64,000 bases of DNA from Holophagales bacterium (GCA_009843505.1 VYDI01000009.1:1-64000), one strand, 5' to 3'. Shown: positions 37,221-46,873, numbered from the stretch's first letter. Numbers and translations are program-made. Notes: generated by a model from the letters alone, not told the origin.

Positions 37221-38216
37221 GTGCGCTCTGATCCCGACTTGACGAACTACGCAGAACTGACGGACGCGGTTTGCGCGGTGCGGATCGCCAGCCGGGTTAC
37301 CCGGCGTCTGCAGGCGGCACTCGGGGGCGTCTTCCTGACCAAGGACGACCGCTCGCCGGTGACGGTCGCGGACTACGCGGCGCAAGCCCTGGTCAGCCTT
37401 GTGCTGCCGCCAGAAGACGCCATCGTCGGCGAGGAGACGTCGCCGGACCTCGTCACCGCGGAGGGGCGGGAAGTCATGGCCAGGGTCGCGGACGCGGTCA
37501 GATCCGAGCTTCCCGGCGTCGCCGCGAACCAGGTCGGCGAGGCGATCGATCGTTGTTCGAACGCCGGCGGCGCGACCGGCAGGTTCTGGGTGCTCGATCC
37601 GATCGACGGCACGAAGGGGTTTCTGCGCGGCGACCAGTACGCGATCGCACTCGGCCTGATGGAGGACGGGGAGGTCGTGGGGGGCGTTCTCGGTTGTCCG
37701 AATCTGCCATCCGCGAATGGTCGCGGGTGCCTGTTCGCCGCCGCCCGTGGACGGGGCGCCTGGGAGTTGCCACTGGACGAGGACGGGCCGCCCCGCCGGA
37801 TCGGCGTGTCTTCGGTTGCCGATTCGACGGAGGCCGTCTTCTGTGAGTCGGCGGTGTCCATGCACTCGGATCGGGGCGGGCACGCCGGGATAGCCGAGCG
37901 GCTCGGCGTGACGGCCGCTCCGGTGCGCATGGACAGCCAGTGCAAGTACGGAGCGATCGCGCGGGGCGACGCGTCGATCTACCTCCGCCTGCCGTCTTCC
38001 GCCACCTATCGGGAGAAGATCTGGGATCACGCCGCGGGGTTCATCGTCGTGACGGAAGCCGGCGGCACCGTTACTGATGCCTTCGGCCGGAAGCTCGACT
38101 TCAGTCTGGGGCGGACTTTGGAAACGAATCGCGGCGTCGTGGCCACCAACGGCCTGCTGCACCGCAAGGTCCTGGCGGCGGCGGCGGCCGTCCTGCCGGA
38201 AGCTCCGGCGGCTTGA
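37221..38216 (+). CDS. cysQ: 3'(2'),5'-bisphosphate nucleotidase / inositol monophosphatase family (HAL2-like)
   Basis: A 331-aa Mg2+-dependent phosphatase. Lithium-sensitive family motifs are visible: KDDRSPVTVADYA, IVGEET, the metal-binding WVLDPIDGTKGFLRGDQYA and WDHAAGFIVVTEAGG. The length and the TKGFLRG segment fit the HAL2/SAL1 branch, which removes 3'-phosphate from PAP or PAPS. The start is GTG 37221; an ATG 24 nt earlier adds eight residues but would sit in front of the -10-like element. First gene of a seven-gene operon. Confidence 0.88.
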   Translation: MRSDPDLTNYAELTDAVCAVRIASRVTRRLQAALGGVFLTKDDRSPVTVADYAAQALVSLVLPPEDAIVGEETSPDLVTAEGREVMARVADAVRSELPGVAANQVGEAIDRCSNAGGATGRFWVLDPIDGTKGFLRGDQYAIALGLMEDGEVVGGVLGCPNLPSANGRGCLFAAARGRGAWELPLDEDGPPRRIGVSSVADSTEAVFCESAVSMHSDRGGHAGIAERLGVTAAPVRMDSQCKYGAIARGDASIYLRLPSSATYREKIWDHAAGFIVVTEAGGTVTDAFGRKLDFSLGRTLETNRGVVATNGLLHRKVLAAAAAVLPEAPAA

Positions 38217-38238
38217 GGGGCCCGCGCCGGGAGTTCCA

Positions 38239-39354
38239 TTGGCTGCGACCGAGACTCTGCTAGTTACCGGCGGCGCCGGTTTCATCGGCAGCAACCTCGC
38301 TGCTGCCGCGCTCGCCGACGCCCGCGGCGCGGACCGCCGCGTGGTCGTACTCGACAAGCTGACCTACGCTGGCAGTCTGAGCAACCTGGAGCGGGTGGCC
38401 GACGACCCCCGCTTTACCTTCGTGCTCGGAGATATCGCGGACCGTGAAGCGGTGCGAAAGACGTTCGCCGAGCACCGGCCGTCGGTGGTCCTGAACCTGG
38501 CGGCCGAAAGCCACGTGGACCGTTCGATCGACGGCCCCGGAGCCTTCGTTCGGACGAACATCCTCGGCACCTTCGAGCTGCTCGAAGCGGCCCGACTCGA
38601 TCTCGGCCGCCGGCCGGAACGGGAACGGGCGGGCTTCCGGTTCATCCACGTCTCGACTGACGAGGTGTTCGGAAGCCTCGGCGAAGCAGGGTGGTTTCGG
38701 GAGGACACGGCCTACGATCCCAGCTCGCCCTACTCGGCCTCCAAGGCGGCCGCGGATCATCTGGTGCGCGCCTGGTGCCGTACCTACGGCTTGCCGGCGA
38801 TCGTGACCAACTGCTCGAACAACTACGGCCCCTACCAGTTTCCGGAGAAGCTGATCCCGGTGATGATCCTGAACGCCGCATCCGGGCTGCCGCTTCCGGT
38901 GTACGGCAAGGGTGCGAACGTCCGTGACTGGCTTCACGTGGACGACCACTGCGAGGGGCTGCTCCGCGTGCTCCGGCTGGGCGAGCCGGGCCAGAGCTAC
39001 AACCTCGGCGGCGACACGGAGAGAACGAACCTCGAGGTCGTGGAGGCGGTCTGCTCGGCGATTGAGGCGGAGTTCCCGGCCGCCGAGAATCCCGCGCTTG
39101 CGAGAAAGGGGACAGGGAGCTACCGAGAGTTAGTGACCTTCGTCGAGGACCGGCCGGGCCATGATCTGCGCTATGCGATCGACGCCGCCAAGGCGCGGAG
39201 AGACCTGGATTGGGCGCCGCGGCGGGACTTCGAAACGGGTCTGCGCGAGACCGTGCGCTGGTACCTGGATCACCTGGACTGGTGCGACGCAGTCGCTTCC
39301 GGCGGCGAACGGCGCCGGCTGGGCCTTCAGCAGCGGTTGACGGCGGCGACATGA
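38239..39354 (+). CDS. rmlB: dTDP-glucose 4,6-dehydratase
   Basis: A 371-aa short-chain dehydrogenase-type enzyme making dTDP-4-keto-6-deoxyglucose. It has NAD-binding [24 protein letters not shown], the catalytic [12 protein letters not shown] and [15 protein letters not shown], and [14 protein letters not shown]. The start is TTG 38239 with GGGAG five bases upstream; no better start exists between the cysQ stop and the Rossmann motif. It overlaps rmlA by 4 nt (ATGA). Confidence 0.95.
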   Translation: MAATETLLVTGGAGFIGSNLAAAALADARGADRRVVVLDKLTYAGSLSNLERVADDPRFTFVLGDIADREAVRKTFAEHRPSVVLNLAAESHVDRSIDGPGAFVRTNILGTFELLEAARLDLGRRPERERAGFRFIHVSTDEVFGSLGEAGWFREDTAYDPSSPYSASKAAADHLVRAWCRTYGLPAIVTNCSNNYGPYQFPEKLIPVMILNAASGLPLPVYGKGANVRDWLHVDDHCEGLLRVLRLGEPGQSYNLGGDTERTNLEVVEAVCSAIEAEFPAAENPALARKGTGSYRELVTFVEDRPGHDLRYAIDAAKARRDLDWAPRRDFETGLRETVRWYLDHLDWCDAVASGGERRRLGLQQRLTAAT

Positions 39355-40238
39355 GTCCGCTTCGGGGAATCCTGCTGGCGGGCGGGGCCGGCACCCGGCT
39401 GCACCCGGTGACGCGGGCGGTCAGCAAGCAGTTGCTGCCGGTCTACGACCAGCCGATGATCCACTACCCGCTTTCCAGCCTGATGGTCGCGGGCGTCCGG
39501 GAAATCCTGATCATCACGACGCTGCACGATCAGCCCGCGTTCCGGCGTCTGCTCGGTGACGGCCGGGATCTGGGTATCGAGCTTTCCTACGCCGTCCAGG
39601 AGGCCCCTGAGGGAATCGCTCAGGCGTTCCTGATCGGGGCCGAGCATCTGCGGGGCGCCCGGGCGGCACTGGCTCTGGGTGACAACATCTTTCATGGCCA
39701 CGGACTGGCGGACGTCCTGCAGCGCGCGGCGGCGCGCCACCTGTCGTCGCCCGGCGCCACGATCTTCGGCTACCGGGTCCGGGATCCGGAGCGCTACGGC
39801 GTCGTCAGCTTCGACGCGGGCCGGCGTGTGATCGGCCTGGAGGAGAAGCCGTCGGCGCCGAAGTCGCCGTACGCCGTGCCCGGTCTCTACTTCTACGACG
39901 ACCGAGTCGTCGAGTTCGCGCGGACGCTGCGTCCGTCGGCGCGCGGCGAACTGGAGATCACCGACCTGAACCGGATCTACCTGGACGAGGGGACGCTGCG
40001 GGTCGAACTGCTTGGCCGAGGGATCGCGTGGCTCGACACGGGGACTCACGAGGCACTGCTGCAGGCGGGCAACTTCATTCAGGCGCTCGAGGAACGGCAG
40101 GGCCTGAAGGTGGCCTGCCTGGAAGAGGTCGCCTACCGCATGGGCTACATCGACGTCGACCAGTTGCGGCGGCTGGCGGCGAAGACCAACGACGCGTACG
40201 GTCGCTACCTCAGCCTGGTCCTGGAGGAAGGTCGGTGA
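39351..40238 (+). CDS. rmlA: Glucose-1-phosphate thymidylyltransferase
   Basis: A 295-aa nucleotidyltransferase, the usual RmlA size. It has the signature [62 protein letters not shown] and [13 protein letters not shown]. It joins dTTP and glucose-1-phosphate, first step of dTDP-deoxysugar synthesis, and feeds rmlB. It overlaps rmlB (ATGA) and rmlC (GTGA) by 4 nt each. Confidence 0.96.
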   Translation: MSPLRGILLAGGAGTRLHPVTRAVSKQLLPVYDQPMIHYPLSSLMVAGVREILIITTLHDQPAFRRLLGDGRDLGIELSYAVQEAPEGIAQAFLIGAEHLRGARAALALGDNIFHGHGLADVLQRAAARHLSSPGATIFGYRVRDPERYGVVSFDAGRRVIGLEEKPSAPKSPYAVPGLYFYDDRVVEFARTLRPSARGELEITDLNRIYLDEGTLRVELLGRGIAWLDTGTHEALLQAGNFIQALEERQGLKVACLEEVAYRMGYIDVDQLRRLAAKTNDAYGRYLSLVLEEGR

Positions 40239-40801
40239 GCGTTCCGCCCGAGGTCCGCGCTACGGGGCTGCGCAGCGTCGTGATCGTCGAGCCTGTCGTT
40301 CATCGCGATGGCCGCGGTTTCTTCCTGGAGAGCTACAACGCGGCGATGTTCGCGAGAGGCGGCGTAGACCGGCCCTGGGTACAGGACAACCACTCCCGAT
40401 CGAACCGGGACACCGTGCGGGGCCTTCACCTTCAGTGCCGCCGGCAGCAGGCCAAGCTCGTCCGCGTCACCCGAGGCGAGGTTTTCGACGTAGCCGTCGA
40501 TGTGCGGCGCGGCTCGCCGTCGTTTCTGGAGTGGACCGGCTGCCTGCTTTCGGAGGACAACTTTCGCCAGCTCTTCATCCCGCGCGGATTCGCTCACGGC
40601 TTCTGCGTGGTCAGCGAGACCGCCGAGGTGCAGTACAAGTGCGACGAGTACTACGACGGCGACGATGAGCTTGCGATCGCCTGGAACGATCCGCAGATCG
40701 GCATCGACTGGCCCATCGAAGAACCGCTGCTCTCCGGCCGGGATCGCGCCGCGCCGACGATCGCGGGATGTTTCGAGCAGTTGCCGACGTTCTCATGGTG
40801 A
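40235..40801 (+). CDS. rmlC: dTDP-4-dehydrorhamnose 3,5-epimerase
   Basis: A 188-aa cupin-fold epimerase starting at GTG 40235. Family features: [11 protein letters not shown], the active-site His in [29 protein letters not shown] and [12 protein letters not shown]. It acts on the product of RmlB towards dTDP-L-rhamnose. The final reductase gene rmlD is not in the window. Its end lies within the first unit of a 21-bp tandem duplication. Confidence 0.95.
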   Translation: MSVPPEVRATGLRSVVIVEPVVHRDGRGFFLESYNAAMFARGGVDRPWVQDNHSRSNRDTVRGLHLQCRRQQAKLVRVTRGEVFDVAVDVRRGSPSFLEWTGCLLSEDNFRQLFIPRGFAHGFCVVSETAEVQYKCDEYYDGDDELAIAWNDPQIGIDWPIEEPLLSGRDRAAPTIAGCFEQLPTFSW

Positions 40802-40828
40802 GGTGAGACGTTCTCCTGGTGAGATGAG
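40787..40828 (+). repeat. 21-bp tandem duplication at the rmlC/DUF4301 junction
   Basis: ACGTTCTCATGGTGAGGTGA (40787) and ACGTTCTCCTGGTGAGATGA (40808), each plus one G, are adjacent 21-bp units with two differences. The first holds the rmlC stop and the second holds the ATG of the next gene, so the duplication separated genes that probably overlapped. Confidence 0.8.
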
Positions 40829-42161
40829 CTCGGCGACCACAGGCGAGGAGGATCTGCGCGCGACCGACCGCGAGCAGCTAGAGGCGCACGGTATCGGCGT
40901 TGAAGAGGCGCAGCGGCAGCTTGCCATTCTGCGCGATCCGCCTCCGAAGGCCGAGCTGATCCGGCCGGCTGTGCCGGGTGACGGCATCGACGCGCTACCC
41001 GATGGGCCGGAAGCAGACCGGCTTGCCGAAGAGGGGCGTTCGGCGGCGCGATCCGGGCGCATGGTCCGGTTCGTGCCGGCCTCAGGCGCCGCGTCCCGGC
41101 TCTTCGCGGAGCTCAGGTCGGCTGGCGGCGGCGGCGACTCGGACCATCCCGTACTTCGTCGCTTCGCGAACGCGCGGCGCCATCTGCCGTTCGACGGCGG
41201 CGCCGTGGACGTCCTGGAGCAGTACGGCGACACGCCGAAGGCTCTGATCCCCTTCCACCGGTATCCGGACGGCGACGTGCGCACGGCGCTCGAGGAACAC
41301 CTGGTCGAGGCGGCCGCCGTCCTCGGTGGCGGTGGATCGGCGGCGCTTCACTTCTCCGTCGCTTCGCGGCACCGGCCGGCGTTCGAGGCGTTGCTCCGCG
41401 AGCGGTTGCCGGCGCTCGAGCGACGTTGCGGATGCCGTTTCGAGATCACGCTCTCCCACCAGTCTCCGGCCACCGACAGCATCGCCCTCGACGAGCGGGA
41501 TCGACCCTTCCGATTGAACGACGACCCGGCGGCGTCCCTGCTGGTCCGGCCCGGCGGACATGGCGCGCTGCTCCGCAATCTCCAGCAGTTGGCCGATCAG
41601 GGCTTTGAGCTCATCGCGATAAAGAACATCGACAACATGCAGCCGGAACCGTTCCAGGGCCCGGCGGTGCGGGCGCTCCGGGTTCTGGCCGGCATGGCGC
41701 GGGAGATGGCGCGGAGTTCCGACCGACCGTCCCGGGTTTGCGGCGTCGTGCCGACCCTTGGAACGGCGGGTGGCGGTCCGTTCTGGGTGCGGAACGAGTC
41801 GGGCGAAGTCGGACTGCAGATCGTCGAGACGTCGCAGATCGACTTGGACGACGCGGAGCAGTCGGCCATCCTCGGCGGGGCCACTCACTTCAATCCCGTA
41901 TTCATGGTGTGCGCGGTCCTCGATCCCGTTGGCGAACCGTACCGCCTCGAGAAGTACGTGGATCACGCCGCCAGCTTCCTCGTGCACAAGAGCCACGGCG
42001 GCAGGCCGCTCTTCTCGCTGGAACGTCCCGGCCTGTGGAACGGCTCGATGGCCGGTTGGGAGACGCGGTTCGTCGACCTCCCCGGCGAGGTGTACACGCC
42101 GGTCAAGACCGTGTTCGATCTCGCGGGCGCGGAGCACCGCTACGGTGGAGATGACGAATGA
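40824..42161 (+). CDS. DUF4301 family protein
   Basis: A 445-aa soluble protein. Segments such as RMVRFVPASGAASRLFAEL, ALIPFHRYPDGDVRTALEEH, LHFSVASRH and KYVDHAASFLVHKSHGGRP resemble the DUF4301 family, whose fold recalls nucleotide-sugar pyrophosphorylases; a glycan-related role fits its place after rmlBAC but is inference. The ATG at 40824 lies in the duplicated 21-bp unit and lacks a strong ribosome site. It overlaps the next gene by 4 nt (ATGA). Confidence 0.75.
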   Translation: MSSATTGEEDLRATDREQLEAHGIGVEEAQRQLAILRDPPPKAELIRPAVPGDGIDALPDGPEADRLAEEGRSAARSGRMVRFVPASGAASRLFAELRSAGGGGDSDHPVLRRFANARRHLPFDGGAVDVLEQYGDTPKALIPFHRYPDGDVRTALEEHLVEAAAVLGGGGSAALHFSVASRHRPAFEALLRERLPALERRCGCRFEITLSHQSPATDSIALDERDRPFRLNDDPAASLLVRPGGHGALLRNLQQLADQGFELIAIKNIDNMQPEPFQGPAVRALRVLAGMAREMARSSDRPSRVCGVVPTLGTAGGGPFWVRNESGEVGLQIVETSQIDLDDAEQSAILGGATHFNPVFMVCAVLDPVGEPYRLEKYVDHAASFLVHKSHGGRPLFSLERPGLWNGSMAGWETRFVDLPGEVYTPVKTVFDLAGAEHRYGGDDE

Positions 42162-42883
42162 ACGAAGCTGCCCGAACTGCCGGTGCGAGGACCTCAAAGG
42201 CGGGCCTGGCCCTGCGGGTTGGCGCCGTCGTCGTTCTCATCGCGGCGCTGCTCCTGTTCGGCCGACGCGTGGCGGGCTACCTGCCGGAGTTCACCTCCTG
42301 GGTAGATGGTCTCGGCGTGTGGGGCCCGATCGTGTTCGTCCTGGGCTACACCGTGGCGACCGTCGCGTTCATTCCCGGTTCGCTGCTTACTCTCGCCGGC
42401 GGCGCGATCTTCGGTCTCGCCGAAGGCACCGCGCTCGTCTTCGTCGGCGCTTCCCTGGGGGCGACGGCGGCCTTTCTGGCGTCCAGATACCTCGTCCGCG
42501 GGGCGATCGAGAAGCGCGTCGCCGCGGAGCCCCGCTTCGCCGCCATCGACCGGGCGGTGGGCCGCGAGGGGTTCAAGATCGTCCTGCTGCTGCGGCTCAC
42601 GCCTGTCGTTCCCTTCGTCCTGCTGAACTACGCTCTGGGACTGACGAGAGTGAGGCTGGGGGACTACGTCAGGGCCTTCATCGGCATGCTCCCCGCGACC
42701 CTGCTCTACGTCTACTACGGCAAGGTGGTCGGCGACGTGGCCGAGATCGCGGCCGGAGTCGGCGACGAGCGGGGTTGGGGCGACCACACGCTCCTGGGCG
42801 TGGGTTTGATCGCGACCGTTGCCGCCACCACCATCATCGTTCGCATCGCTCGCCGGGCACTCAGGGAGGAGGTTGGCGAATGA
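42158..42883 (+). CDS. TVP38/TMEM64 (DedA-related) membrane protein
   Basis: A 241-aa protein with about five to six membrane segments. The SNARE-associated/VTT domain is seen in YTVATVAFIPGSLLTLAGGA, the following GASLGATAAFLASRYLVR and the RLTPVVPFVLLNYALGLT motif. DedA/TVP38 proteins are implicated in lipid scrambling or proton-coupled transport. It is commonly paired with a mercuric-reductase-like flavoprotein, as here, with a 4-nt overlap. Confidence 0.88.
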   Translation: MNEAARTAGARTSKAGLALRVGAVVVLIAALLLFGRRVAGYLPEFTSWVDGLGVWGPIVFVLGYTVATVAFIPGSLLTLAGGAIFGLAEGTALVFVGASLGATAAFLASRYLVRGAIEKRVAAEPRFAAIDRAVGREGFKIVLLLRLTPVVPFVLLNYALGLTRVRLGDYVRAFIGMLPATLLYVYYGKVVGDVAEIAAGVGDERGWGDHTLLGVGLIATVAATTIIVRIARRALREEVGE

Positions 42884-44412
42884 TGGGCGCCAGACCGGAG
42901 ATCCTGGCGGAGGACCGGCACGACCGGGAGCTGACCGCCCAGGTGGCGCCGTCGGACTGGACGAATCCTGAACCGTCGGCTCGCTACCACCTGGTCGTGA
43001 TCGGGGCCGGCACCGCGGGTCTCGTGACCTCGATCGTGGCGGCGGGCCTGGGAGCCCGGGTGGCGCTGATCGAGCGCCGGCTGATGGGCGGCGACTGCCT
43101 GAACTTCGGTTGCGTACCGTCCAAGGCCGTGATCGCCGCCGCCAGGCGATGGAGTGCGGGTCGCGCCGATCCCCTGTTCGGAGCGCCCGGGTCCGGGCAG
43201 CCAGGCGACTTCGGTGCGGCGATGGAGCGGATGCGCCGTGTCCGCGCGGCGATCAGCCGGGACGACAGCGCCGAGCGTTTCCGGGATGCCGGCGTCGACG
43301 TCTACCTTGGTGAGGGTCGCTTCGTCTCCGATCGCTCGATCGCGGTGGCCGGCCCCGCCGGGAGAAGGGAACTGCGCTTCCGGCGAGCCGTGATCGCCAC
43401 CGGCGCCCGTCCCCAGGCGCCGCCGATACCGGGGCTCGAACGCTGCGACTACCTGACCAACGAGACGGTCTTCACCCTGACCGAGCGGCCTGAGCGGCTG
43501 GTCGTCGTCGGCGCCGGCCCGATCGGCTGCGAGCTGTCCCAGGCCTTCGCGCGGCTCGGCAGCCGGGTGACGACGTTCGACGTGCTGCCCGGCATCCTGC
43601 CGCGCGAGGACCCCGACGCTGCGGCCCTGGTCGAACGAGCGCTCCGGCGGGACGGCGTCGACCTGGCGCTCGGCGCCAGGATCGAGGAGGCCGTGCCGGA
43701 CTCCGGAGCGATTCGGTTGACCTACGTCGACGGCGAAGGCGAACGTCACGAGACGATGTGCGACGAACTCCTCGTCGCCGTGGGCAGGACGCCGAACGTC
43801 GAAGGCCTGGGCCTTGCTGGCGTCGGCGTGCGGTTTGACGCGAACGGCGTCGAGGTCGACGCGAAGCTGCGCACCACGAATCGCCGTATCTTCGCGGCCG
43901 GCGACGTGACGCCCGCGCCCAACTTCACGCACCTCGCCGACGCCCACGCCGGCGTCGTGATCCAGAACGCGCTCTTCTTCCCCAGCGCGCGGGCCGACCG
44001 GCTGGTTGTGCCGCGCTGCACGTACACGTCGCCTGAGGTGGCGCACGTCGGCCTGGACCGCTCGGAGGCAGAGGAGCGGGGCATCGCCGTCGACGTGATC
44101 GACGTGCCGCTCGGCGAGAACCACCGCGCCATGCTCGACGGCGAGGAGGAGGGACTCCTGCGGGTCCTGCTCCAGCGAGGCAAGGACCGGGTGCTCGGCG
44201 CCACGGTGGTCGCGGCCGGCGCCGGCGATCTGATCGCGCCGCTCTCGCTGGCCGTCACCCATGGGCTTGGCCTTTCCCGGTTCACCTCGACCATCCTGCC
44301 GTATCCGACACGGGCCGAGGTGTTGAAGAAGGCGGCAAACCAGTGGCGCGCGACCCGTTTCACTCCGTTTGCCCAGCGGATCTTCGCACGCTGGTTTCGC
44401 CTGACCGGCTGA
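42880..44412 (+). CDS. Pyridine nucleotide-disulfide oxidoreductase, mercuric reductase-like
   Basis: A 510-aa FAD enzyme. It has FAD-binding VVIGAGTAGLVTSIVAAGLG, the redox-active pair in GGDCLNFGCVPSKA, NAD(P)-binding VVVGAGPIGCELSQAF and the second FAD contact RIFAAGDVT. The C-terminal dimer motif that carries His in lipoamide dehydrogenase and glutathione reductase reads ILPYPTRAE. No N-terminal heavy-metal domain or C-terminal Cys pair for Hg(II) is present, so true mercury reduction is unlikely. Start ATG 42880 or 42883. Last gene of the cysQ operon, 7 nt from the converging poly(A) polymerase gene. Confidence 0.87.
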   Translation: MMGARPEILAEDRHDRELTAQVAPSDWTNPEPSARYHLVVIGAGTAGLVTSIVAAGLGARVALIERRLMGGDCLNFGCVPSKAVIAAARRWSAGRADPLFGAPGSGQPGDFGAAMERMRRVRAAISRDDSAERFRDAGVDVYLGEGRFVSDRSIAVAGPAGRRELRFRRAVIATGARPQAPPIPGLERCDYLTNETVFTLTERPERLVVVGAGPIGCELSQAFARLGSRVTTFDVLPGILPREDPDAAALVERALRRDGVDLALGARIEEAVPDSGAIRLTYVDGEGERHETMCDELLVAVGRTPNVEGLGLAGVGVRFDANGVEVDAKLRTTNRRIFAAGDVTPAPNFTHLADAHAGVVIQNALFFPSARADRLVVPRCTYTSPEVAHVGLDRSEAEERGIAVDVIDVPLGENHRAMLDGEEEGLLRVLLQRGKDRVLGATVVAAGAGDLIAPLSLAVTHGLGLSRFTSTILPYPTRAEVLKKAANQWRATRFTPFAQRIFARWFRLTG

Positions 44413-44419
44413 GGGGCAG

Positions 44420-45700
44420 CTACAGGTGGCGCCTTCGCGGCCGGCGGCGACGCCTCCGCCGGCGACGCGGTGCGGCACGGCCCGGCTGGTCGGCCGGCAT
44501 CTTGTCGGCGTGTGTGCGCCAAGCCTCGAGCGCCTCGGCGCCGCCGCCCGTTGCCGTCGTGAGGAGGTCGAAGAGTTCGAGAGCGGGCCCGAAGGCCTCG
44601 CGCCGGAGGAGGCTCTGCACGGTTCTCGAACTGCGGGGCTCTTCGCACAGGCGCTGGAACGTCTCGAGCGCTTTCTTCATCCGGCTGCGACGCGCGGCGG
44701 AGAGGGCGAAACGCTCGCCGAAGTCGGCCACCACGTCGTCCACGAGCTGCTGGAGACGACGGCGATGAATCCGTGCACCGCCCGCTTCCAGGCGATCCCT
44801 GCCGACCACGATCCGCGGCAGCAGCAGGGACGAGAGGAGCACCGCGGTCGGCACGTCCGGGCCCGCGCGCACCCGCTTGTCCAGAAGGCGGGCGAGGTTG
44901 GAGAAGGTGTTCGTCTCGCTTGACGGTCCCGACACCTCGTCGACCTCGGGAAGGACGACCGGCAGCAGCCCGGAACGTCCCATCCATTCGAAAGCCGTGG
45001 CGCTGCGGCCACTTGAGAGCAGTTGAAGCAACTCCTCGATCAGACGGTGCGGAGAGGCCTTGACCATGTCGCGGCGATGCGCAAAGGCGGCGCCGAGCGT
45101 CTCTTCCTCGATCTCGAAGTCCAGGCGGGCGGCGAACTCGCAGGCGCGCAACATGCGCACCGGATCCTCCCGGTAGCGTACGTTCGGATCGCCGATCACC
45201 CGCAGAAAGCGGTTCTCCAGGTCTTCTATGCCGCCGACGTAGTCGACGACCGCGTGGTCCGAGGCGCGATAGAGCAGGGCGTTGACAGTGAAGTCGCGGC
45301 GGAACGCGTCCTGCCTCGGGGTGCCGTATGTGTTGTCGCTGGTCACGAGGAGTTCGCCGGGGGAACGGCGCTGGTCATCCGGGTCCGGTGCGCCGCGGAA
45401 GGTGGACACCTCGACCACCTCGTCGGCGAACAGGACGTGGACGAGACGGAAGCGTCGGCCGATGATCCGCGAGTTCCTGAACAGCCGGCGCACTTCCTCG
45501 GGCCGTGCGTCGGTGACGACGTCGTAGTCCTTCGGCCGCCGGCCGAGCATCAGGTCGCGCACGCTGCCGCCCACCAGGCAGGCGTTTCTGCCGCACTGAC
45601 GGAGTCGGCGGAGGACCTTCTGCGCGCCGTTGGAGAGCTTGCGTGAGGTGATGGGATGCTGGGAGCGCGGCAGAACGGTGGCCGTGGCCGGCGCTTCCAT
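44420..45700 (-). CDS. pcnB: Poly(A) polymerase / CCA-adding family nucleotidyltransferase, PcnB type
   Basis: A 426-aa class II nucleotidyltransferase. The head has the catalytic CLVGGSVRDLMLGRRPKDYDVV, then RRDFTVNALLYRA, GGIEDLENRFLRVIGDP and YREDPVRMLRACEFAARLDF. The C-terminus is strongly basic (RRRRRRRRRPRRR), as in PcnB poly(A) polymerases, which favours RNA polyadenylation over CCA repair. With no other tRNA nucleotidyltransferase in view, a CCA role cannot be excluded. Confidence 0.85.
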   Translation of the reverse strand: MEAPATATVLPRSQHPITSRKLSNGAQKVLRRLRQCGRNACLVGGSVRDLMLGRRPKDYDVVTDARPEEVRRLFRNSRIIGRRFRLVHVLFADEVVEVSTFRGAPDPDDQRRSPGELLVTSDNTYGTPRQDAFRRDFTVNALLYRASDHAVVDYVGGIEDLENRFLRVIGDPNVRYREDPVRMLRACEFAARLDFEIEEETLGAAFAHRRDMVKASPHRLIEELLQLLSSGRSATAFEWMGRSGLLPVVLPEVDEVSGPSSETNTFSNLARLLDKRVRAGPDVPTAVLLSSLLLPRIVVGRDRLEAGGARIHRRRLQQLVDDVVADFGERFALSAARRSRMKKALETFQRLCEEPRSSRTVQSLLRREAFGPALELFDLLTTATGGGAEALEAWRTHADKMPADQPGRAAPRRRRRRRRRPRRRHL

Positions 45701-45737
45701 CGGGTCAGGGTATCAACGGCGGGTTCCATGGCGCTGC

Positions 45738-45743
45738 TAGGCT
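45738..45743 (+). promoter_or_regulatory. Possible -10 element TAGGCT, near-leaderless start of the CoA-transferase gene
   Basis: TAGGCT ends 8 nt before GTG 45752. If it is used, the upstream ATG 45728 cannot be the start. Confidence 0.28.
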
Positions 45744-45751
45744 CCGCCCCC

Positions 45752-46873
45752 GTGGGCGCGCTCGACGGATTGCGGGTTCTCGACCTGTCGCGGTTGGCGC
45801 CCGGCCCCTACTGCTCCATGCTGCTTGCCGACATGGGCGCGGACGTGCTGCGGGTCGACAACGCGGTCGGCGGGCCGGTCCGCTCGGGCGACATGGTGTC
45901 GCGCAACAAGCGCAGCATCGCGCTGAACCTGAAGACGGCGGCCGGCCAGCAGGTCCTTCACGAGTTGGCGGCGAAGGCCGACGTCTTTCTGGAAGGCAAC
46001 CGGCCTGGAGTCTGCGCGCGGCTCGGCTGTGACTACGCAACGCTGTCGGCGCTCAACGCGCGACTCGTCTACTGCTCGCTTACCGGCTACGGCCAGCACG
46101 GGCCGATGTCCCAGGCCGCCGGCCACGACGTGAACTACATCGCGCTCGCCGGCGTGCTGTCCCAGATCGGGAACGGGAGCGACCCGCCGTTGCCGCCTCT
46201 CAACCTGGTCGCAGACTTCGGCGGCGGCGGATTGATGGCGGCTTTCGGCATTCTCTGCGCCCTGTTCGAGCGGGAACGGTCCGGCCGCGGCCAGTACATC
46301 GACGCCGCGATGGTCGACGGCGCTGCTTCGCTGATGGCCGTTCATTTCGGGCAGAAAGGGGCGCGCTCGACTCCGGGCGTCGGGTTGCTCGGCGGCGGCG
46401 CCGCCTTCTACCGCTGTTACGAGTGCAAGTGCGGCGGCCATGTCTCGGTCGGCGCCATCGAGCCTCAGTTCTTCGCGGCTCTGTGCGAAGGGACCGGAGT
46501 GAACGTAGTGGATCAGCAGATGGACACGGAGCGCTGGCCGGAACACATCGAGGCCTTTCGGAGCGCCTTCCTGACCCGCACGCGGGACGAGTGGGCGGAG
46601 GTGTTCAGCGAACTCGATGCCTGCGTGTCGCCGGTGCTCGAACTCGACGAGGCGCCCCGGCACGCCCACAACGTCGAGCGTGACACCTTTCCGATCGGAC
46701 CCGACGGCGAGATCCACATCGCGCCGGCGCCGCGCCTGGGGCGTACGCCCGGAACGCTGCGCCGGCGCGAACCGTGGATGGGGGAGCACACCGAGGAGGT
46801 TCTCGCGGAGCTCGGCTACGGCGCAGGCGACATCCTCGAACTGGAAGAGAAGGGAGCGGTTCTCAGGGCATGA
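45752..46873 (+). CDS. CoA transferase, class III (CaiB/BaiF family)
   Basis: A 373-aa protein opening with GALDGLRVLDLSRLAPGPYC, the family N-terminus, and continuing with LLADMGADVLRVD, NKRSIALNLKT, GNRPGVCARLG and GYGQHGPMSQAAGHDVNYIA. It is close to alpha-methylacyl-CoA racemase-like members (GADVLRVD and ending LRRREPWMGEHTEEVLAELG). The GTG 45752 start matches family N-termini; ATG 45728 adds eight residues. It overlaps the MaoC gene by 4 nt, so both act in acyl-CoA metabolism; substrate unknown. Confidence 0.88.
   Translation: MGALDGLRVLDLSRLAPGPYCSMLLADMGADVLRVDNAVGGPVRSGDMVSRNKRSIALNLKTAAGQQVLHELAAKADVFLEGNRPGVCARLGCDYATLSALNARLVYCSLTGYGQHGPMSQAAGHDVNYIALAGVLSQIGNGSDPPLPPLNLVADFGGGGLMAAFGILCALFERERSGRGQYIDAAMVDGAASLMAVHFGQKGARSTPGVGLLGGGAAFYRCYECKCGGHVSVGAIEPQFFAALCEGTGVNVVDQQMDTERWPEHIEAFRSAFLTRTRDEWAEVFSELDACVSPVLELDEAPRHAHNVERDTFPIGPDGEIHIAPAPRLGRTPGTLRRREPWMGEHTEEVLAELGYGAGDILELEEKGAVLRA

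Noticed and set aside
37176..38357. Upstream extension of the ECF sigma frame to 587 codons
   Set aside because: The extension is antisense to cysQ and rmlB; sigma region 2 begins close to ATG 37175.
42880..44412. True mercuric reductase as part of a mer operon
   Set aside because: No MerR, MerT or MerP neighbours, no N-terminal metal-binding domain and no C-terminal Cys pair.
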